Source: Candidula unifasciata (lineage: Eukaryota; Mollusca; Gastropoda; Stylommatophora; Geomitridae). From it: a stretch of DNA of 64,000 nt. Positions 1 to 12,900 of the stretch are shown piece after piece; the stretch's first letter is position 1; every line of letters begins with the position of its first letter. A program made the translations under genes and the position numbers. The notes beneath the pieces are model-generated. The model made no database searches. It was not told where the DNA came from and saw only the letters and a list, made by a program, of their open reading frames with translations. The stretch covers positions 62,001-126,000 of the forward strand of contig CAJHNH020000789.1 of the NCBI GenBank assembly GCA_905116865.2, written 5' to 3'.

Positions 1-110
1 AGATACCAGGAAATTATCTTTAAAGTAATGACTAGCATGATAATGACTACATCACCCCTTGAATGCTGATTGGTCTATACTTTTTTTTTTTTTTGACTTA
101 AAAAAAACAA
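1..110 (+). repeat. SINE family A, 3' fragment
   Basis: Contains a 'gactacatcacc' stretch followed by 'gattggtctata' and a T/A-rich tract, the 3' end of the SINE that is nearly complete at 41415-41685. It lies in a VPS8 intron. The rest of the stretch up to the exon at 832 has no visible gene. Confidence 0.5.
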
Positions 111-540
111 GAGCTTGGCATACTGTCATTGTTTCACCACAAAAACCGAAAAATTGACATTTCCCTTTTCCCATAGATGTCACTTTACTGACTTTACTAA
201 AGTGACATGTTTATGAAATGCATAGTTCTATTTCTTGTAAGCCTCAGTGATCAAGGTCACACAACATGTCAAATTATATTTTATTTTATTTTTTTTGCCT
301 CGAGGATGAATTCCATTTAATGCTTCATCCTCTTTGTGTTTATTAATTACTCCTTTCATATATCTTTATATATTTTAAACATAATTTTAAAATATAGATA
401 AATACATTTGTAATTAATTTATTAGGGACCATTGTAAATATTATTGTCTTTACAGAGTTTTTCAGGAATTCCAGTTATTCTAATTTATGGGGTCGTGACC
501 AATAGTTTTTGAACCTTTTTTTTTAGTGTTTTTTGTGAAT

Positions 541-765
541 GAAACGAACGAACGAACGAACCAATGAACGAACTTTATTTTCAAAGGGTTACAAATTAGG
601 CACGCAGGCCTGTCTTACATTCGGCCCTTCCAAACTTCCATTGAAATGGTTAATGAGCAGCTGGTCTATTCTTTTCCCCCAAAATTGAGCTCAGGAACCC
701 ACACAGGTGATTGGTCTATACAAAAAATGTGAGCCTGCAAACAAATGTTCATTACACTTGTAGGA
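541..765 (-). repeat. Retroposon 3' end with (GAAC)n tail
   Basis: GAAC repeats are followed by 'tttattttcaaagggtta', an antisense AATAAA-type 3' end with a tetranucleotide tail. Related ends occur at 1797-1870 and 18005-18075. A SINE family A-like 'gattggtctata' follows near 710. This looks like retroposon debris in a VPS8 intron. Confidence 0.5.
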
Positions 766-831
766 ATAAAAAAAAGGGGGACATTTATTTAACTTTTACA
801 AGGAGCTTTGTCTCGATATGTACATCACTAG

Positions 832-971
832 GTTCTGGAGTTTCTGGCTAACCCTGAGGATGAGTCCAGGCATGAAGAGAGGCAGCAGGCCCTGATGGAG
901 CTGCTGCAGGCTGGCGGGTTGGCTCAGTTTAACGAAGGGCGCCTGCTCAGTTTAGCTCACACTGCCAGATT
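832..971 (+). CDS. VPS8: VPS8 exon a
   Basis: First VPS8 exon in the window. It encodes VLEFLANPEDESRHEERQ then a leucine-rich stretch ending LLSLAHTAR, part of the alpha-solenoid. The acceptor AG is at 830-831 and the donor GTAAGT at 972. It ends in phase 2, and the next exon completes a Phe codon. Confidence 0.85.
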
Positions 972-3900
972 GTAAGTTCTTTTGTTTTTCTGTTTTCTTA
1001 TAGTCCATACAATGTAGCTTTGGTGGTTATGTCTATCTACAACCTTCTATCTTGTATACTTTCAGTCATTTCTGACACAGATGATCTTCCATGTCATGAT
1101 GTCAGACTGTCCAACATCTTCTCTCTCTGTCTCCATCTGTCTCTTTTCCCCTCCAGCTTTCCCACCATGATGATGTACTGCAGGTTTCTCCTTCTTATGG
1201 TATGCCCAAAGAATGTAGATTTGTGAGTCACTTTCTTTCAGGACATCTTCATTACTCTTTTCTGAGTATTTAGTCATTTGTCTATAAAACCACATCTCTT
1301 TTGTTCTTAGAACTGTAAATTTCCTTGTACTATATATTTCTTTTGGTAATCATTATCTGCATGTGGTAGTAAATTCTTTGTGAACATTGTTCTCATTTAA
1401 GTTAATGTGTAGGTGCATGTTTTTGCACAGTATAAGTAATTTGAGAATAATGGTTATATGAACAAACAAAAAAGACGTAGTGATAATAAAAAGATACAGT
1501 TGAAATGAATATTATCTTACAGATCCCCATATATTGGTTTCTGGGTCCCAAGCAGTCACAAGAAGAGACCCTCCCCCCCCCCCCCCCTACCAACCTCACC
1601 CCCCCCCCCCACCGCACCCCCTGCCCCCACCCCCCCCCCCCCCCCCCCCCCCACCTCCCCCCCCCCCCCCCCCCCCCCCCCTCACTTTTTTCTTCCTTTA
1701 ACAAGAATATCAGAAAAGGTAGCATGGGGGGTTTTCTTCAGTTGAATGTATTAGGTTGAAAGACACAAGATATCACAGCCTAGCAGTAAACCATCAATGA
1801 ATGAACAAATTGACTTTTTTTTAAAGGGTCACAAACTAGGCATACAGGTCTGTCTTACATTTAGCTCTGCCAAACACTCTTCTTTCACACAGCAATGGTA
1901 TTTTATCACAACACACAATGATGTTGTGGTTTTACTTGTCTGAAAATTGCATTTGATTCCTGTGACTCTCATGCTACGCAGCATGCCAGTCACCCTTTTC
2001 AGGGTCCACATAAAACAGTAAGAATCAAATCAATGTCCTGTGCATCCTCGTTAGAAGATTAATTAATACATGCTTGTAGTGGACTTAATAGGTTGAAAAG
2101 AAATCAAATGGTTGAACCACGTAACAAGATTGGCATCAGACAGGGCATCACAGAGAGCAATGTTATACAGCTACAGCAGTAACAGAGCCAGAGGTTGACC
2201 ACGCAGAATATGGACTGCAGAAATATCAGAGATGCTGAAAAGTACTTTATACGAAGTGAAAACTAGGCCCTGTTCCAGAGATCTCTTCCTGCCCTAATAC
2301 CTCAAGGCATTCTAGGAGTAGAGAAAAGAAAAAGTAGTAGATTTTTTGCAGTTATTGATTTCATCATAACAAATTAAAAAGATTGTACACTCTCTGAAAT
2401 GACTTGTTGTTTTTGACAGCTACCGAGTTTGTGAATATCTGTACGAGAAGAGACGAAGCTATGACAAAATTCTAACCTGTTACCTGAAAGATCCTGCAAG
2501 AAGGGTTTGTATACTTAGGGCGAATCTGTCATCATCATTATCATCACTGAGTGCCATTGTCACAGGTCAGCCGTAGTCAGCTTAGAGTGCAAAAGCACCA
2601 TCTCCACAAGAACTGTGTTACAGTGCTCTCCTTCCCCTCTCCTGACCTGGATATCAGTAAAGTATGCATGACTGTTAAAAGCAGAAGGCATTGCACCTAG
2701 AAGGAGGGGCAGGGGCCGACCACCACAAAGATCAGCACAGGATATAAGTGACTCCTTGAATATGAAAGTACACGAGGCAGGAGAGCTGGCAAGAGACCGA
2801 GTTTCTTTCAGGCAGATCAAGATGAGAGCGACCTTCTGCAACGGACCTGCTCAAGATAAGATGCATGACTGTTACTGGAAAATTATGTCTGCACAGTAGG
2901 ATATCACCAGGACCTTGCTCAGCACAGCACTGACAGGCTGGCTAGAATAGGCCTTTGTGGTCATTTTTTTCCTACAGAAAAATTATGTTATAAAAAGCTC
3001 ATTTTGCTTTAGTGTCTTTTCTGAAGAAGCGGATGGCGGATTGTTTTAGATAAGATGACTTTTGAATTGGGGTATCTTGGTTCTAATTCCTGCCAGAACA
3101 AGGAAATTCTTTTTCCTTCCCTTCCCCCCAACCAAATCACAGCAAGCTCTTCTAATATTTTTGCCATTTCATACAATTCTCTTCATTCCCCCTTCATTTT
3201 TGTTTGTCTCTCTTATCCAGATGTTTTTAGGCTTCCCTCTGTCACTTTTACAATCAGTCAATCTGGTGCCATCTCCACAATGACGGTTGGCCACAATTTA
3301 TCTCCAACACACTCTATCTCTTGTCTTGGTAGTACACTGTCTCATACTACTGTTTGTCCATCTCTTGATGTTGTTCTCCTACTTGTATTGTTATCTACCT
3401 CTTGTTTCTTTTGCCATATGGGCTCATTTTCATCTGTCCAATGAAAAATACCAATCTTAGCCTCTAACTACATAGGAACTATTCAAGGGCAAATTACTCT
3501 TGACCCTTAGCCCTGCTTACATCTATCTGGAAAGGTCAGCAGTCATATTCAAGTCATAATGATAGTTTTCTTGCGTGTTTTATGTGTGTAAGTGATTGAG
3601 ACGGGGTGAGAGTGGACAAGTGACAGACTAATTCATATTAAACAGTAATATCCATTTGAGTATGCCACAATATTAGGATACCACAGTCTCATATGTACTT
3701 TATAAATGTGTGTGAAAACTATCCCGTTTTGTCAAAATATTTGTTTCTTTATGTTCACCGGCTGTAAACACTAGTGGAATGTACTGGTTGTTCGTCAACT
3801 TCTGAACTTTAGCCTTGTTCCAGAATTTTAGTTTTGCATGCATATTTATTTTACAGATCTGGCTTATTTGTATGCAGACTGTTGGTTCCTTGCCTCTCAG

Positions 3901-6900
3901 GCAGATGCTCTTGGACTTTAATGAAAACACCCCTAATTAGTCTACTTTTACGACATGCTAGTTAGTGGTCAGTTGATCTATTCCTTTTTCCCTCCCACAA
4001 TGGGAAACCACACTAGGAGTTTAGAGATAAAACCTTTGAATCTTAGTGGGATCAAATGGTTAAGTATGAGACAGAAAGATTTAAAGTAACATTTGGGGAG
4101 GAATCGGTTAATGTAACAAGGTAAAAAAAGAAAATGTTCTGAAATGTATCCATCTATAGGTAAAGGTGCAAGGATTGACTTCATTGCACCAGGTTTTATC
4201 CCATTTGGCTTAGTCTCTGTCTGCAGAACAGCTAACTGCCTGCACGACATCCGTATCTCTGACCACAGTCCCCAAAGGATCTCTGTAAAAATTGTACTCG
4301 TGAAATGAACCCAAAATCTTCAGAGAACGAGGCAAACGGCTTGACCACTTTACCACAGAGACCCCCTATATCCATCTGTAATTGAATTGAGAAACATATC
4401 ATGAAGTCCTGGGTACTGAAGTGTTGATTATTTTAAGTCACAACAAAAAAACTGAATGTTTGCTGTAGTCTGTCTGGGTTTCCTTAATCCACTAAAGTGA
4501 ATTCTGGCATTGTGTTCTGCAGTATCATGTGTTCACCTACATAGACAGCATCATGAAGAGCCAGTCCTACACAACAGAGGAGAAAACAGCTCTTCAGGAT
4601 GAAGCACTTAAAAATTTGGAGGTGAGAGTATTTTTTTAAATATGAGTATCTCATCATCTGTCTTTGGCAGTATGTTGAAACCAATATGGAAGCAGTATGT
4701 TTAAATCATTTGAGTTAATGTTATGTTATCACAATGCCTGCTGAGTCCTCTGATGCAGCAGCCACTCTAAGGTACCTCTACCGATTGTTCCCATGAGGAG
4801 ATGCTATAGTATCTTCTGTCTTTACTTTGAAGACAACATTAATTTGTGCTTCACCAAGCTTAACTCCTCAGTCGTGCAGTTGTGTTAGCGTCAGAGATTC
4901 GCCATTATCCCCCAACCTAGTCCGTACAGAGTTGATGATATCTACTCTGTCCATGCTTGCTCCCATTTGCATTGGTGCATTACTTGCCACCTGGTCAGCC
5001 CTTTTCTTACCATTTACTCCTGCATGCCCAGATGTGTAGATCCAGATGATGGAGGTTAACTGCGACTTCCAAATGCTTTCTACCCATTCAGAGTGTATAC
5101 TACCTGTTTGTGGCAATAAGTGAGAATGTCTGCATTAGAATACTTGGTGATGTGAGAGTAAGAGATTGCATGAGTGACTAAAATGAGTAAGTGAGAGGGT
5201 GGCTCAGAAAAAGTAAGAATGAATGAGTGATAATGCATCCCAGAAAATGTAGTTAGTCTGTTAGTCAAAACCGGAGCATTTTTCTAGGAGGAAAAAAGTA
5301 TGAAAAAATTACTGGTGCTCACTATAGCAGGGCTATTAAACTAAGCTTACCCTATGGCCAACATTCTGAAAAAATATGGATCGTCACTAGCCAGAGATCG
5401 GAGCCCCAGCACAGAAAGATCATTAATGCCATGCAGATGACAGTGATTGATAAGCCACTTGCTAGACCTCTGCGGGTTGAATAGCCCGGCATTATAGGAT
5501 ATCTGTTACAATAGATCTAGGAAACAAAATACGCCTAAACAAATGTGCCAGTACTGCTTACCATTGCGTGCACCAGAAACAAAACCCTGGTCTCAACCAT
5601 TTATTGCAATATCACATCCTAGCTGTATGCCACAGTATGATGTGCACACTGCCCTTTTAAGGGTGGATACAGAAGAAGAAGACTTACTTTATATAATACA
5701 ATGTATGTCAAGTTGTTTGTAAAAGAACAGATTAACTCATTGATACCTGCTGATGTTTATCAGGACTTGGTGAGCATTGACTGCAAACAAGCAGCACACA
5801 CAGTCATCTCTTGCTTGTCCAGTGGTCTGGTGGATATAGTGCAGAAGCTGCAGTCCAATAAGCCTGTGTTGTTTGAATTTCTGCAAGGTGTCATCTCGTA
5901 CAGGTAGGCTTGTCGTCTCATGCAGGTAGATTTGTCATCTCATACAGTTAGGCTTGTTATTTCATACAGGTAGGCTTGTCGTCTCATACAGGTAGGCTTG
6001 TCATCTCATACAGGTAGGCTTGTCATCTCATACAGGTAGGCTTGTCGTCTCATACAGGTAGGCTTGTCATCTCATACAGGTAGGCTTGTCATCTCATACA
6101 GGTAGGCTTGTCGTCTCGTGCAGGTAGGCTTGTCATCTCATACAGGTAGGCTTGTCATCTCATACAGGTAGGCTTGTCATCTCATACAGGTAGGCTTGTC
6201 ATCTCATACAGGTAGGCTTGTCATCTCATACAGGCAGTCTTGTCATCTCATACAGTTGGGCTGCATGTAAATCAAGCACCCAGACTTTTGTGTAGCTTGC
6301 AATAGATCTTCCTTATGTGGGTTCGGAGCTCCGTTTTGGGGAAAAACAATGTTAGAACCACTGCCTCCTCAGTAAGCCTGTTGTAAGAGTCGACTGATTG
6401 GGAGGCTTCCTTTAAAGTCAAGTGCATGTTGTACCTGAGAGGCAAGGAACCAAAAGTCTGCATACAGTTAAGTCAGATCTGTAAAAAGGATGTACATGCA
6501 ACACTGAGGTTCTGGAACTTGGCTAAAGTGCAGAGGTGGACAAAAAAACAGAACTTTGCAGCCGTGAACGCAAAGTAAGAGAAGAAATAGATCTACTTTT
6601 TCTACTTTTTTTGTTTTGTTACTTTTTTAAACTCTTTCACTCTCCTTCACACATATACACCTTTTACCTTCTCTCTCCTCTCTGTCTTCACTTTCACTTT
6701 CCCATCTCCCTTTTATACACAACTTAGCATTCAGTGGGTTATGAGATGAGTATTATGCCAGCCATCTTCTCATATGAGTTCCGAGGATCCTTTTTTGGAA
6801 GGAAACGAGAACAGACCCCTGCCCCCCTAGCAAGCATGTCGTAACTGGTGACAACAGTTTGCTGAAATTAGTTGCCTTGAGCTGAAAGGACAGATACTGC

Positions 6901-9900
6901 AGTCTAGCTGTGAACTGCAACATAATGTCCTAACCACATTTTTAAGGACAAACGGGCATGCTCCATGCAGAGTAAAATGACCTCACTTCAGAGGTCCCGG
7001 GTAGTTGGCATCCTTTGGAAATTTTCTCCAGGTCATGCCGATATGTTGGGAAACGAGCAGACAGATAGACTGACCAGTTTTGCACCACTTGGTGGTGAAT
7101 TGATGTGTGACGAGCTAGATGTTATGAGGGCCCTTTGGGAGTGAGTTAACAGTGCGGAGGCACAGATAGATCATTAGGGTCTGAGAAGAATGACACTGCG
7201 AAGATTACCAGGGGATCTGGCTGAAGCTTAACACTCAGGAAAAGGCGAGACTGATGGATATACAGTCAGACAGTTAGTGGTACCATCAGAATTAGAACTC
7301 TTCACTTGCTTCTGAAGATGGGGATGGAGCGCTTATGGTGGTGTCCTCAGTGCTATGATGTTGATTCCTAATTCATGATGATTCTCAGTTCAGCATTCAA
7401 CATTAAGGGCAAACACAGAAGAAGAAATGCTTGATATCTTTCTTCTTCTTCTTCACTTCCTCTTTTACCGCTGTCGGTGTCGAGGGAGACATAAGGTTCT
7501 GTTTGTAGCTCTAAACACAGAAGAAGAAATGCTTGATGTCTTTCTTCTTCTTCTTCACTTCCTCTTTTACCGCTGTGGGTGTCAAAGGAGATATAAGGTT
7601 CTGTTTCTAGCTCTAAACACAGAAGAAGAAATGCTTGATGTCTTTCTTCTTCTTCTTAACTTCCTCTTTTACCGCTGTGGGTGTCGAGGGAGATATAAGG
7701 TTCTGTTTCTAGCTCTTAACACACAAGAAGAAATGCTTGATATCTTTCTTCTTCTTCTTCACTTCCTCTTTTACCGCTGTGGGTGTCGAGGGAGAAATAA
7801 GGTTCTGTTTCTAGCTCTAAACACACAAGAAGAAATGCTTGATATCTTTCTTCTTCTTCTTAACTTCCTCTTTTACCGCTGTGGGTGTCGAGGGAGATAT
7901 AAGGTTCTGTTTCTAGCTCTAAACACACAAGAAGAAATGCTTGATGTCTTTCTTCTTCTTCTTCACTTCCTCTTTTACCGCTGTGGGTGTCGAGGGAGAT
8001 ATAAGGTTCTGTTTCTAGCTCTAAACACACAAGAAGAAATGCTTGATGTCTTTCTTCTTCTTCTTCACTTCCTCTTTTACCGCTGTGGGTGTCGAGGGAG
8101 ATATAAGGTTCTGTTTCTAGCTCTAAACACACAAGAAGAAAAGCTTGATGTCTTTCTTCTTCTTCTTCACTTCCTCTTTTACCGCTGTGGGTGTCGAGGG
8201 AGATATAATGTTCTGTTTCTAGCTCTAAACACACAAGAAGAAATGCTTGATGTTTTTCTTCTTCTTGTTCACTTCCTCTTTTACCGCTGTGGGTGTCGAG
8301 GGAGATATAAGGTTCTGTTTCTAGCTCTAAACACAGAAGAAGAAATGCTTGATGTTTTTCTTCTTCTTGTTCACTTCCTCTTTTACCGCTGTGGGTGTCG
8401 AGGGAGATATAAGGTTCTGTTTCTAGCTCTAAACACACAAGAAGAAATGCTTGATGTCTTTACTTTTCAAAATATACCTGCTACCCATTTTGGGCCAGAT
8501 TAACCTGGTAAATTATGTCCCATTGTTTTGTTTTAAATCTCTGCTTCAGTGTGAATTTTGATACCTGACCCGCCAAGGCAGAGGCAGATAGTTTTGTTAT
8601 TAGAATTTCTCTGTATCATCCTCTGGAACATGCTGTGGCCACTGGAAATATTTGTGAAAAGTGACATAAAGGAAGGTAATATGAGAAGATTCTTGACAGC
8701 CTTTTTTCATAGCATGGAGGGATGTCAACACATGAATTAATACATGCTGTTGGAGATAACAGGTTGTGGAGAGGCATGATCGCTCATGCCAGTCAGCAAG
8801 GCACTTTTTTAGTGATTCACTCACTGATCAAGTACATTGCTGGCATGGGCAGTCATAGGTTACTCATTTTGGCCGCCCAAGGAATATTATGCACTCTTTA
8901 GTAAAACCAGATCTCTGAGGCTTCAAGAAATTGTTTGCCTTATTTACTAATTGTACAAGACTCACAGGCGTATGTTAAAACTGGTTCTGTGTTGCATGGG
9001 AAAACGTCTTCCATTCCTCTGGACAAATTCTCATTTGTGTTGTTCTCAGAGATGCTCAGAGCAGTGCCCTCAAGCCAGAAAAGCAGATGATCATAGAGCC
9101 ACAAGTGCTGGAGCTGTACATAGACCTACTGTGTGAATACCGCCCACAGGATGTATGCAGCTTCATCAAGATGAATGAGGGCTACAGATTGGAAGAGGCC
9201 CTACAGGTTAATCAGTTGTGTCATCTTGTAGTGGTTTATTGTTTATTAGAGTAATACAGTGCAACATGTCTTTGTTACTTAGAAAGAGACTTCTTAAGAG
9301 TTACAGAGAGCTAATTTCTCTCTCTGTAATCCAACGTACCATGATCAAAACCCACTGCTGACTGCGTTGATTTTTATCATGGTATGGGGCGTCGCAGGTC
9401 GACCCAGCCTAAAATGGGTACCAGGATGGGCTGTCCTGGGAAAGTAAAGACAGCCTGCGGGATGCTGGCCACATTAGCCACCTAGTGTCGATTGGTCTGT
9501 ACAAATATGGGTGCTCTTCCCCTATGCCTGATGCGCCTCAAGGCATGAAAAGTGATCTTTACTTTTTTTTTTTTTTTTTACTTTTCATTTCCCTATCTAT
9601 GAATTAAGTTATTTCAGTTAACTCTGTTGTGCTATAAGTGTTTCAGTCAAGATGTATATTAAAATATTATTTTCATTTTCTTACAGTTAAATTCAGGTTT
9701 TAAAGCCTGTAACATATTCTAACTGTAGTAGAATAGAGAAAACAGACCAGCTGGCCAAAATGCAGAGTAGCCGGCTGATCTATGAGTTCTTTGTTTTCAG
9801 TTAGGATAGGCATGAGCTATATGTCTGGTTTGCAACCATTAGAGTTGGCACATCTAACAGCTACCTTATGCATTTTTACTGTGCATGTGCAAGCTTCATG

Positions 9901-12900
9901 ATATTTTGTGTGATTTCCACTGGCACAGGAATGGAGATGTTATGGGACGAACCATCTGCAGTGATGTTGGAACTTCCACTAGCTTGCTAAAATAATGTTC
10001 ACCACATGATAAAATGTTTATATAGTTTGTACAGGAGCTGTGATAGTGTAGTGGCTAGATGCTTGCCTGCTGGCCTGAAGATCAACCAAGTCTAAGATCA
10101 GAGCCAAATAATTTTCTGGGAACTGAAAGGTGGCTGGCCCGGCTCTCTAGCGCAGTTGGCTAAACCGGACTGCACAGTGACTGGGTGACAAACTCCTTGT
10201 GGTCCAGGTTCACGCCCGAGGCTAGGCAGAAAAGCCACATTTCTCCCAGATTTGCAGTACCCATCATGGAATCAATTCCGAAGGGTTGCGATTTCCATAG
10301 TACCGAGCCAAAGGGTTAAGAACTCATGGTTTCTGACTACTTAAAAAAAAAAAAAAAGAAAGGTGGCAGACATGATGTTGGCCATGCCACCTATCGAATG
10401 CAGGCTGATCTATAAAAAAAATATGGTTTTAGCATCAAATGCTTGATGTACCAATGGAAAGACAAGGGTCCTTCACTTTTACAAGATAGGGAAAAGATCT
10501 GCAGAAAGACCGAGGCTACGCTAAAAGGACATATGCAGACTTGACTTGAAAGATACCAGCATGTCGTCAGCCATGTGCATATGTGGACTGGCACCTGAGA
10601 CAACAGGTCATGTCCTCTAAGACTGTCCCAAAATACAACATGTCAAGGCACAACTTTTGGCCAAGAGAAACATCGGTGCAAGTCAAACTTTACGGGTCGC
10701 TGAATGAATTACAAAAGACAGTGAAGTTCATACTAGAGACAACTTTGTAGATATAGATAATCTATTTCAAGCGAACGAAAGAAGAAAAAGATACCAACAT
10801 TGACATAGACACTTGGGAGAGATAAGCTTCTAACCAGTGAGTTATGAGTTGGATTATCTTCACAGCACACCGGACACATCCATAGGTGCTCAGATTCCCT
10901 TCTCAGCATGGTTAATAGTGCCAGTCCTATGCTGGTTGACAAGACTTTATGTGCATCCTGTGTGCTTCTCATGTTTAGCTGTGCCGAATTTTACTCCTAA
11001 TTCTCGTATTCCTAGCAGTGATTTGGACACGTTGCTTCCAAATACTCAGAATGTCCTATCTCTCTAAGGGCATTGACAATGTCTGCATGATCCATGGGCT
11101 GGCCATCTTCAATTAATGCAGCACTTGCCAGTCGATCAGCTCTTTCATTACCAACAACACCTGCGTGCCCTGAGACAAATATGAAGGTAACTGCACACAC
11201 AGGAGAGTTTTGCAATGACTTGATCCACTGTATACATAACTAGCCTGCCTTGACCCACCGAATCATGCTCAAAGAATCACACAGCACACACACGCGTGGA
11301 AATAGTCCTGTGATTCTAACCACACGAAAGCTTGTGTCACCGCCATCACCTTCATCGTCATGCTACTGGTAGTCATGGAGAAGGCACCGCCTGGCCAAAT
11401 CCTATGGATGCGGACAATGAAAGACAGACTGTCACAGTTTGCAAGAGACTAAACTTAGCAAGCTATAGAGAGGAGACATTTAAGAGAAAACCATCCTCCA
11501 TATAACAGAGCATCAATGTTTTTACTTGAACTACATAGCAGAGACTGCCACTCCCATATTGGACTTTGCAGTCAAAGCATACACTGTTCCCAGAACTAGT
11601 GGCACAACTCCATAGTCCCTAGGGATTTACAGTTGCCTCCTGACTTTTACACTACACAAATAGTATGTTGTTGTTCTGTATTTATTTCTCCAGATTGTTC
11701 GTAAACACAAAGCTTGGGAAGCAACAGCCTACCTGCTGGAGAAAGCCGGTGACATACAGGGAGCCTTTAGGATTCTGTTGGAGGTTACTTTAATCAAATT
11801 TTTTGTGTTTATCTTCTTCTTAACTTTTTCGGTCCTAAACATGTGTTGTGTGATTAGCTCTTCTGTAAATCCTACCTAACATTGAATGTGTCCTGGTACA
11901 GTATACATTTGATCAGAACATACTTTAAAAAAAATCTGGCTTCTTAGTATTTGCTTCTTTGAAAGCAAAACACTAGATTTTCCTAGTGTTAATGTATGCA
12001 TATGCACATCTGTAGGAAAACCTTCTAGTACTCTGAGTTACAGTCCATGCCATTTGTTGGTAATCATGACAGTCTACAACCATCTGTCTCATATACTACC
12101 TGTCACTTCTGATACAGACATTATTCCAAGATGTGATGCCCATCTGTCCAGCATGTCTCTTAGTCTGGCTCTAGCTTTCTTCCCCACAGCTTTTCTATCG
12201 TCACAGCAAACTCCAGTTTTCCTCCATCTCATGACATGACTAAGAATGTAGATTGTCTTCTCTCCCCCCCCCCCCCTCCCCCAAGTATTTATAAAGTATG
12301 TAGACTGTCTTTTTTTCACATTATTTATAAAGGATATAGATTGTCTTATTTCACCTTAATGGTAGAGAATGTAGATTGTCTTTTCTTTACATTATTTATA
12401 AAGAATGTAGATTGTCTTTTCTTCACATTATTTATAAAGAATGTAGATTTTCTTTTTTCACATTATTTGTCTGTTTTAAAAATTGTTTCATTGCTTTGAA
12501 ACATGTTATGTTATTGGTGTTTATACATAGGCTTTGATCCTTCTTTTTCTTCATCATAATTTTGAGGAATTGCTGCAGATATTGCATTGATCTCTGTGGT
12601 TAGCACTCTTTCCAGTTGGTACTCTAGATGTTTGTACCTGTATATTTTCACTCCACCACCATCTTTGTTTGCCTTTTGTCTACTCCAGTTCAACTCTTTT
12701 GTGTACGCGGTTTTTGTCTCTCTATTAATCTACCCTCCTCTCTATATTCCCTAGCCCTCTATTAGACCTCACAATGTCAGTAACTAGTGGCATAGGCTTT
12801 GTTCCAGCCACATAAAATAGGTCTGGTGTATTTACTGCTAAACCAGTCAAAGAAATCTTTTGTTATTTATGGTGGTTCAGAAATGTTGCAAGCCGCTGTA

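Noticed and set aside
1402..1759. Proline- or glycine-rich small proteins
   Set aside because: Produced by homopolymer C runs.
5888..6258. CRISPR-like array
   Set aside because: The 22-bp units are contiguous with no unique spacers, and the DNA is clearly eukaryotic. The other regular arrays fail for the same reason.
7427..8503. 358-codon plus and 192-codon minus frames as proteins
   Set aside because: They are open only because the 102-bp satellite period is a multiple of three; no start, splice or domain support.
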